A stretch of DNA of 64,000 nucleotides from Nilaparvata lugens (lineage: Eukaryota > Arthropoda > Insecta > Hemiptera > Delphacidae): positions 43,069,858 to 43,133,857 of the forward strand of contig NC_052508.1 in the NCBI RefSeq assembly GCF_014356525.2, written 5' to 3'. The translations under genes and the position numbers were made by a program. The notes under the pieces are model-generated. The model worked only from the letters and a program-made list of their open reading frames with translations, had not been told where the DNA came from and searched no databases. Shown piece by piece: positions 24,701-30,700 of the stretch. The stretch's first letter is position 1, and every line of letters starts with the position of its first letter.

Positions 24701-27700
24701 TAATATAAATTAACGGTAATATAAATTTGATAAGTCCAGTATTAAATTAATCGATGTTGATTTTCATTGTATCGCTTTGTATCAATGTTACTTGCACAGT
24801 TTGCAATTCATTACTATTCTCTCAAGAATTAGTTTTTTATGAATTTAATGATCTGAAATTTGGAATTCAAATGCTATTTGGATGACGTTCACATTCCACT
24901 GGTTTTTTTACAATAATTGTTACGTTGAAGAGTGAGGCAATTCAATCCATTTGGAAGTAAAAGGAAATCACAGTGCGATTTGAACAGTGGATAGTAACTC
25001 TGAAATTCAGTTGCTCAATTCATTTCGGCTTGATACTATCATTTGTAATATAGTTGATCAGAAATATGCATTGTATATAATGTTTATATTTCTTCTATCA
25101 CAGTCTCGCTTTCATTCATAAACATGATAATCCTAAATACGTTGATTACCTTAAAGATGTAGCTTATCTTACGTCGAACAATGTACAATACAATTTTCAT
25201 TAAATTACTATTATGATGATCATTGGAATTTCTGCCTGTGATTGAGAAAAAGTCATTTTATGAGCCTTGAAATTCGTACCTAGAAAAAGTTGCATTATTA
25301 CTAGAAATTTTGTTATTTTTACTATTTATTATAGGTACTGTAGATTGATTTTTGTGAATATAGAGATCAACTACTTTATTCTGAATCAGGATAAGGATAA
25401 ATAGGGAAATTGTGAGATGGGGATAACATCCATAGTTACATAGCATCGATTTGAAAGCTCTGATAATAATGATTTGAACGGAACTGCGATTCTGGCTTGG
25501 TATTGCCTCTTCATGTTCAGTGAGAATAGAAAGCTTCAGAGTAATTCGTTCTCATTATTTGTGATAATATTGGTAATATTTGGTAACATTTGTTGATATT
25601 TGAACCGAATGTGCAACAAATTAATCTACTTTCAGCTTGAAAAAATTTCAACTTATCAGGAGTACAGTGTTATCATATAGTATCTCAGGTAGGCCCACCC
25701 TTTTATTTTTCTTGTTCACGTGATCTGATGATATTCATTCCATTATCAAGTGTTTAAATTATAAAGAGTGATGAAACAAGATAAAACACAAGAAAAGCTA
25801 TGAAAAGAAATTCTGAATCTTCATTTTTCACAAAATAAGGATAAGATGAAGGAGTTGGACTAAAATAAGTTATATCATGAAACTTCGTTGAAAAACATCC
25901 ATATCTGAAACTAGAGTTATCAAAATGTGTTACCTCTGACTCGTATGGAGAAGGCACACTTCAAATTAATATAATAAATTATGTGAGCAAACAACGAAAT
26001 CAACAAAATGAGCATGGTTAAATCAAGAAAATTGTAATATTGAAAAGTGAAAATCTATATACAGCGTATGTCAAAACAATAGACAAAATTAATTGTTTCA
26101 AGCGCCATAGTGTAAATGAGATGCAATGTAGACAGCAGTATTATTCTGTTTACTATGGTGAAGGGAGTCAGCCGCGTCGGCTGTTTCCCCTTCCACAGCG
26201 TCAACTTGAATCGCAAATACATAACAATATACATCAATGGATTCGCAATAAATGTGGCTACAATAATTATTCGTCACATTGTTCTTTAAAATTACTTGCT
26301 TCGAAGTTAATCGGATAAAACAAAAAAATCAAATCGAAAAACCCCTAAATTTTTACATTATATTATTTTACCAAGGAAACTGTTCGATTTATTGAGGAAA
26401 ATAATCCGACTAATATTGTAGTCCTTAATTTAACGAATCGAATGACATATGATAGATTTTTTTCCGATTAATGGTTACAGAGATAATTGATTTCCAGTTT
26501 GCTGTTTACTATGGCTAAGAGAGTCAGCCGCGCCATTCCGCGTCGACTGTTTCCCCTTCCACGGCGTCAAATCGAATCGCAAATACATAACAATATACAT
26601 CAATGGATTTGCAATGAGAGTGGCTACATTAATAATTATTCGGCTCATTTCTCTTTAAAACTACTTGCTTTGAAGTTAATCGAAGAAAACAAAAAAATCA
26701 AATCGCAAACCCCCTACATTTTTACATATATATTATTTTATCAAGAAAACTGTTGATTTTATTGAAAAAAAGAATATAACCAATATTGTAGTCCATAATG
26801 TAACAAATCGAATGGCATATAATAGAACTGTTTCCGATCAATGGGTACAGAGATAATTGATTTTCCGTGATTACCTGCATTTTTCAACTTTGAGGGGGGC
26901 TAGGGGGGAAAGCTCCAAGGGGATTTCTTGGGACTGTTGGGAGAATGACCCTCTGGGAGGGTTCTATCGATGGTAAAAGATTCAGCTTTTATTTAATTTT
27001 CGGATCGAAAAAATCTTTATTGACTGGGCTAATAAATACAAATAACCATAAAACCATATAAATACATAATATCGGGGGACCGAGCTTCGCTCTAGAATAC
27101 AAACGCATAGAAAATGTATTACAAATGAAGAAATTATAATATATTAATAGTTCATCCAGAAAGGTAAATCTTATCATCTCATCTCATCTAAATCATAAAT
27201 CTCATCTAATCACAGTGGATTGAGATTAATTCCCAGAGGAATGCAAAAAATTCTCACAAAGTCCCGATTGCACAAAAGCCGGTTAAATTTCAATCTGATT
27301 AATTTCACGTGAACCAAATCAGAGAAGACCATTTCAAAAAGATGGCTTCTCTGATTGGTTCTACTGGAATTAATCAGAATTAAAATTTAACCGGCTTTTT
27401 TGCGACCGGCACTAAGTACCTGATCGAATGATTACAAAAGTTCAACAGCTGAGTTATAATTCTGTCTCAGTCCCACACACATGCACTCGCTCATTCACTT
27501 TCATTATTAACAGATGATGAAACTCTCAGCTGTTTTTCCAAGGATGAATTTTATCCTTTTAATGTTCTTCAGCGAGTTTTCCCAGGGATGAGACCTAGTG
27601 CAATCAAATTTTCATATTATAAACCTAATATGTTCCAAATTTCGTAAGAGCTGTTTTTCTAGTTGCACAAAAGCCGGTTAAATTTTACTCCTGAATAATT

Positions 27701-30700
27701 TCACGTGAACCAAATCAGAGAATACCATTTTAAAAAGATGGCTTCTCCGATTGGTTCTACTGGAATTAATCAGAATTAAAATTTAACCGGTTTTTATGCG
27801 ACCGGCACTAAGTACCTGATCGAATGATTACAAAAGTTTAACAGCTGAGTTATAAATCTGTCTCAGTCCCACACACATGCACTCGCTCATTCAACAGACG
27901 ATTCATTATCGACAGACGATGAAAGTCTCAGCTGTTTTTCCAAGGATGAATTATCATTTTAATGTCCTTCAGCGAGTTTTCCCAGGGATGAGACCTAGTG
28001 CAATCGAATTTTTATAGTATAAAACACGCTATATAGAAGAAGATGGTAGGTGTCACGCGCATGTTTGTGCTAAATTTCCGATGTAGCTGATGTCATTCTA
28101 TATCCAATCATCTGTTTTTAACAGTTTCATTAATTGCCAGTAGGTGTTAAAAACGTCGGTTGGTGGCGATGACGCAATCTAGCTGGCTGGCCACTGCCAA
28201 TACCTACTATTACTTCAGGCAATACCTACTATTACTTATAGAAGGTATTGCCTGAAGTAATAGTAGGTATTGCCATAGAGAAACTATAGCGTAAGTAGAT
28301 ATCCCATGGTATATGGCGTTTATGTCGCAAATTTTACTGTTATCTCAAGCCGATTACTGTCGATTATTGTCGATTTTTACTGTTTTGACCGGGTAAGAGT
28401 GTATGAACGGCACAATATGAGAGACTACCAGCGTCATGAAGCTTCACAGGAAAGAACTACGTGGGCTATCAGCTTGAAATAACAGTAAAAGTTGCGACAT
28501 AAACACCCTATACCATGGGATATCTACTTATGCTATTGTTTCTCTATGGTATTGCTTCAGGTCCCACAACTGAAGCTCTGAAAAACTATGACGTCATCAC
28601 ATGTAGATCGATGGTCTACCGGCGGTAGGCAAGCGAAATAAGAGCGTTGATGCTTGTTATCAAATCTGATAGGGTAATCAACAAAATTCGAATCACGAAT
28701 TCTATTTTCAAGGTCTTCATTTCAATAAATATGGGTTGTTTATCATTCTTCTAATATTCGTTTGTGAAAAGTAATGGCGAATTTGGGGTTTTAAATCATG
28801 GGGTTCTGTTGTTGTGTACCCAATTGTCGCGGAAATTATAACAAGACTCCAAAATTTTCTGTATTCTCTTTTCCAAAAGATGAAACTTTAAAACGAAAAT
28901 GGATACGAGCGATAAGAAGAAAGAACTTTAATCCTCCAAAACACCAGTTTACATTAAGTGTGAAATAACAGTGTAATTAGAGTGTGGAAGAACATTGTAA
29001 ATAAAGTGTGAAAGAACGTGTAAAAGTGTGAAAAAACTATTAATAAATTAATGAATAATTCATAAAAAGTAAATGCAAAAGTTGGAACTGTCCATAACAT
29101 CATAAGATAAAAAGGTTTTACCTAACTGTAAAAAATTCTCCTGATGGGTTTCTCTGTTTCACAGATTTATTATGAGCTAAGTCTGTGGAAGTCTCTTTCC
29201 TAGAAAAGAGTTAACTCCAATTCATTTTACCTTTTATTTACGTCTCCTTTGATTCTGATAAAGGCTATTATTAAGAACTTTGGTTGAGATGAATTTATCA
29301 ATAGCTCTATCAATGAATCAAATACGTTTATCAAGCTGAAAGTATGGAGAAATTATTGAATTTTTGGAATAAAGTGTTTTTATTTCAATAAAATTGCTAT
29401 TTAATAAAATACAAATGTCTTTAATCTGAAGTTGAGATAGTATTTTACCAAAAAAATCGATACAGCAACAAAAGTTGAAGTTTAATACGCTAGTAGAAAT
29501 TCTACTTTAACTGTAGGAAGAATCAATCTACATGTTATGACGTCATTGATTAGTTATGAGGCCTGAAGTAATAGTAGGTATTGCCACTGTGCACACATTT
29601 CGTGACCCCTACCGCTTTTATCTAAATACCATGTTATAAACCTACTATGTTCCAAATTTCGTAAGAATCGTTAGAGCCGTTTTCGAGAGCCGGTGACATA
29701 CAGACATATAAACAGAAATTGCTCGTCTAATAGTATAGGAAATATATATACAGAAATTGCTTGCTTAATATATTAGGATTTAATAATTAAAACAAATTTA
29801 TTCAATTTGTGATTCAAAGTTGACGTAACTATAAAAGCCCAACCAAACAGGCAATTCTACAAGTGACTCCATAGCTTAGTTGGTAGAGAGCGTGGCTCAT
29901 GAATCAAAGGTTGCTCGAGACCTGTCAAAGCCATTTTTTGTTGGTAATTTTCAACGTTTAGAAAAGTTATCCACGTTGTTGTTTTGAACAAAATAAATAA
30001 TTATTCTATTTCTTTGTTTCCTGGACATAAGGAGATTGCATTTTACAACACAAAATTTTTCGCAGTGCAAAGCACGGGTAACCCGTGACGGGTTATTGAT
30101 AAGAATCAACTGTTAATATTTAATCAGATATCCCGTAGATAGATGACTTGAATCACAGCTATGTACTATAAAAGGAGGTGGAAAAAAAGAAGCAACAACT
30201 TTGCCGTCCTATCATTTTCACTGACTTCATACATTGAATCTTACTATAGGCTGCTAGTTAAGAATGAGTCGAACAAATATCTGTTTTCGAAATAATAGCA
30301 TTTATTGACATTAATAATATTATTATCTATTGCTTCTTGTTCAGATATTATTTCTCTTTTTTCAAGCTACTCGATAAGTTTGCTGAAGACGAACGAATAG
30401 AACAAATGACCAAAGAACGACGTCGTCTGAAGATCATAGATAATCGAAGAGCCGTACAAAACCAGATGGAAGAAAGACAACGGAAACGTGTTGAAGAGGA
30501 GAGAAGACTCAAAGAACTTGAGAGATTGGAAGAGGATCACATTCGTTCAAGGTTAGTGTGCGTTCAAATCCATTCAAATTTATTCCCTTCAACACTTTAC
30601 AAAGTATGATGTATGATGTATACTGTACAGCATAACAGTAGATACAGTAGTACTATAGTATAACATAAAATATAAGCATACCATAATAAAGACTATAGTA

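Larger units (their letters stand above)
22607..27030. mobile_element. foldback-type element with ~1-kb inverted arms (4.4 kb)
   Basis: The left arm 22607-23614 is the inverted copy of 26067-27030. The outer tips read agcccagtcaatgaagg and attgactgggct. Each arm contains two tandem ~345-bp units, marked by aatcaattatctctgtagcc, by gtcgacgcgg and by ccgcgccattccgcgtcg in the other arm. The 2.4-kb interior has no transposase. A possible 3-bp direct repeat ATA flanks tips extended by one T/A. The arrangement of long, internally repetitive inverted arms is that of Foldback (FB/Galileo-like) elements; membership of that family is inference. Confidence 0.8.
28196..29585. mobile_element. TIR element carrying a THAP fragment
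   Basis: The ends gccaatacctactattactt (28196) and agtaatagtaggtattgcc (to 29585) form a 25-bp inverted repeat with one mismatch, flanked by ACT on both sides. A second hairpin element (28238-28565, arms with tagatatcccatgg) is nested just inside the left end. A truncated THAP zinc finger is encoded at 28798-28968. The transposase core is absent. Confidence 0.6.
27069..29740 (-). mobile_element. Helitron-like composite (family B)
   Basis: On the - strand the 5' end starts TCCTATACTATTAGACGAGC and the 3' end is a small hairpin (gagcgaagctc) followed by ggtcccccgatatta. The same ends occur at 38136-38849 and 50163-51431. The interior carries a duplicated block with Harbinger-like MITEs and a THAP-fragment element. 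The terminal pattern (TC start, 3' hairpin, TTAR end) resembles Helitrons, but no Rep/helicase is present to prove it. Confidence 0.5.

Noticed and set aside
26040..26756. Two related + strand ORFs sharing SQIHNNIHQWI
   Set aside because: Their similarity comes from the ~345-bp tandem units of the foldback arm; the frames do not match any protein family and the left arm does not maintain them.
12821..30366. A missing MNS1 exon between exons c and d
   Set aside because: Residue counting against the family shows 110 residues where about 111 are expected between exon a and KFAED, so nothing is missing.
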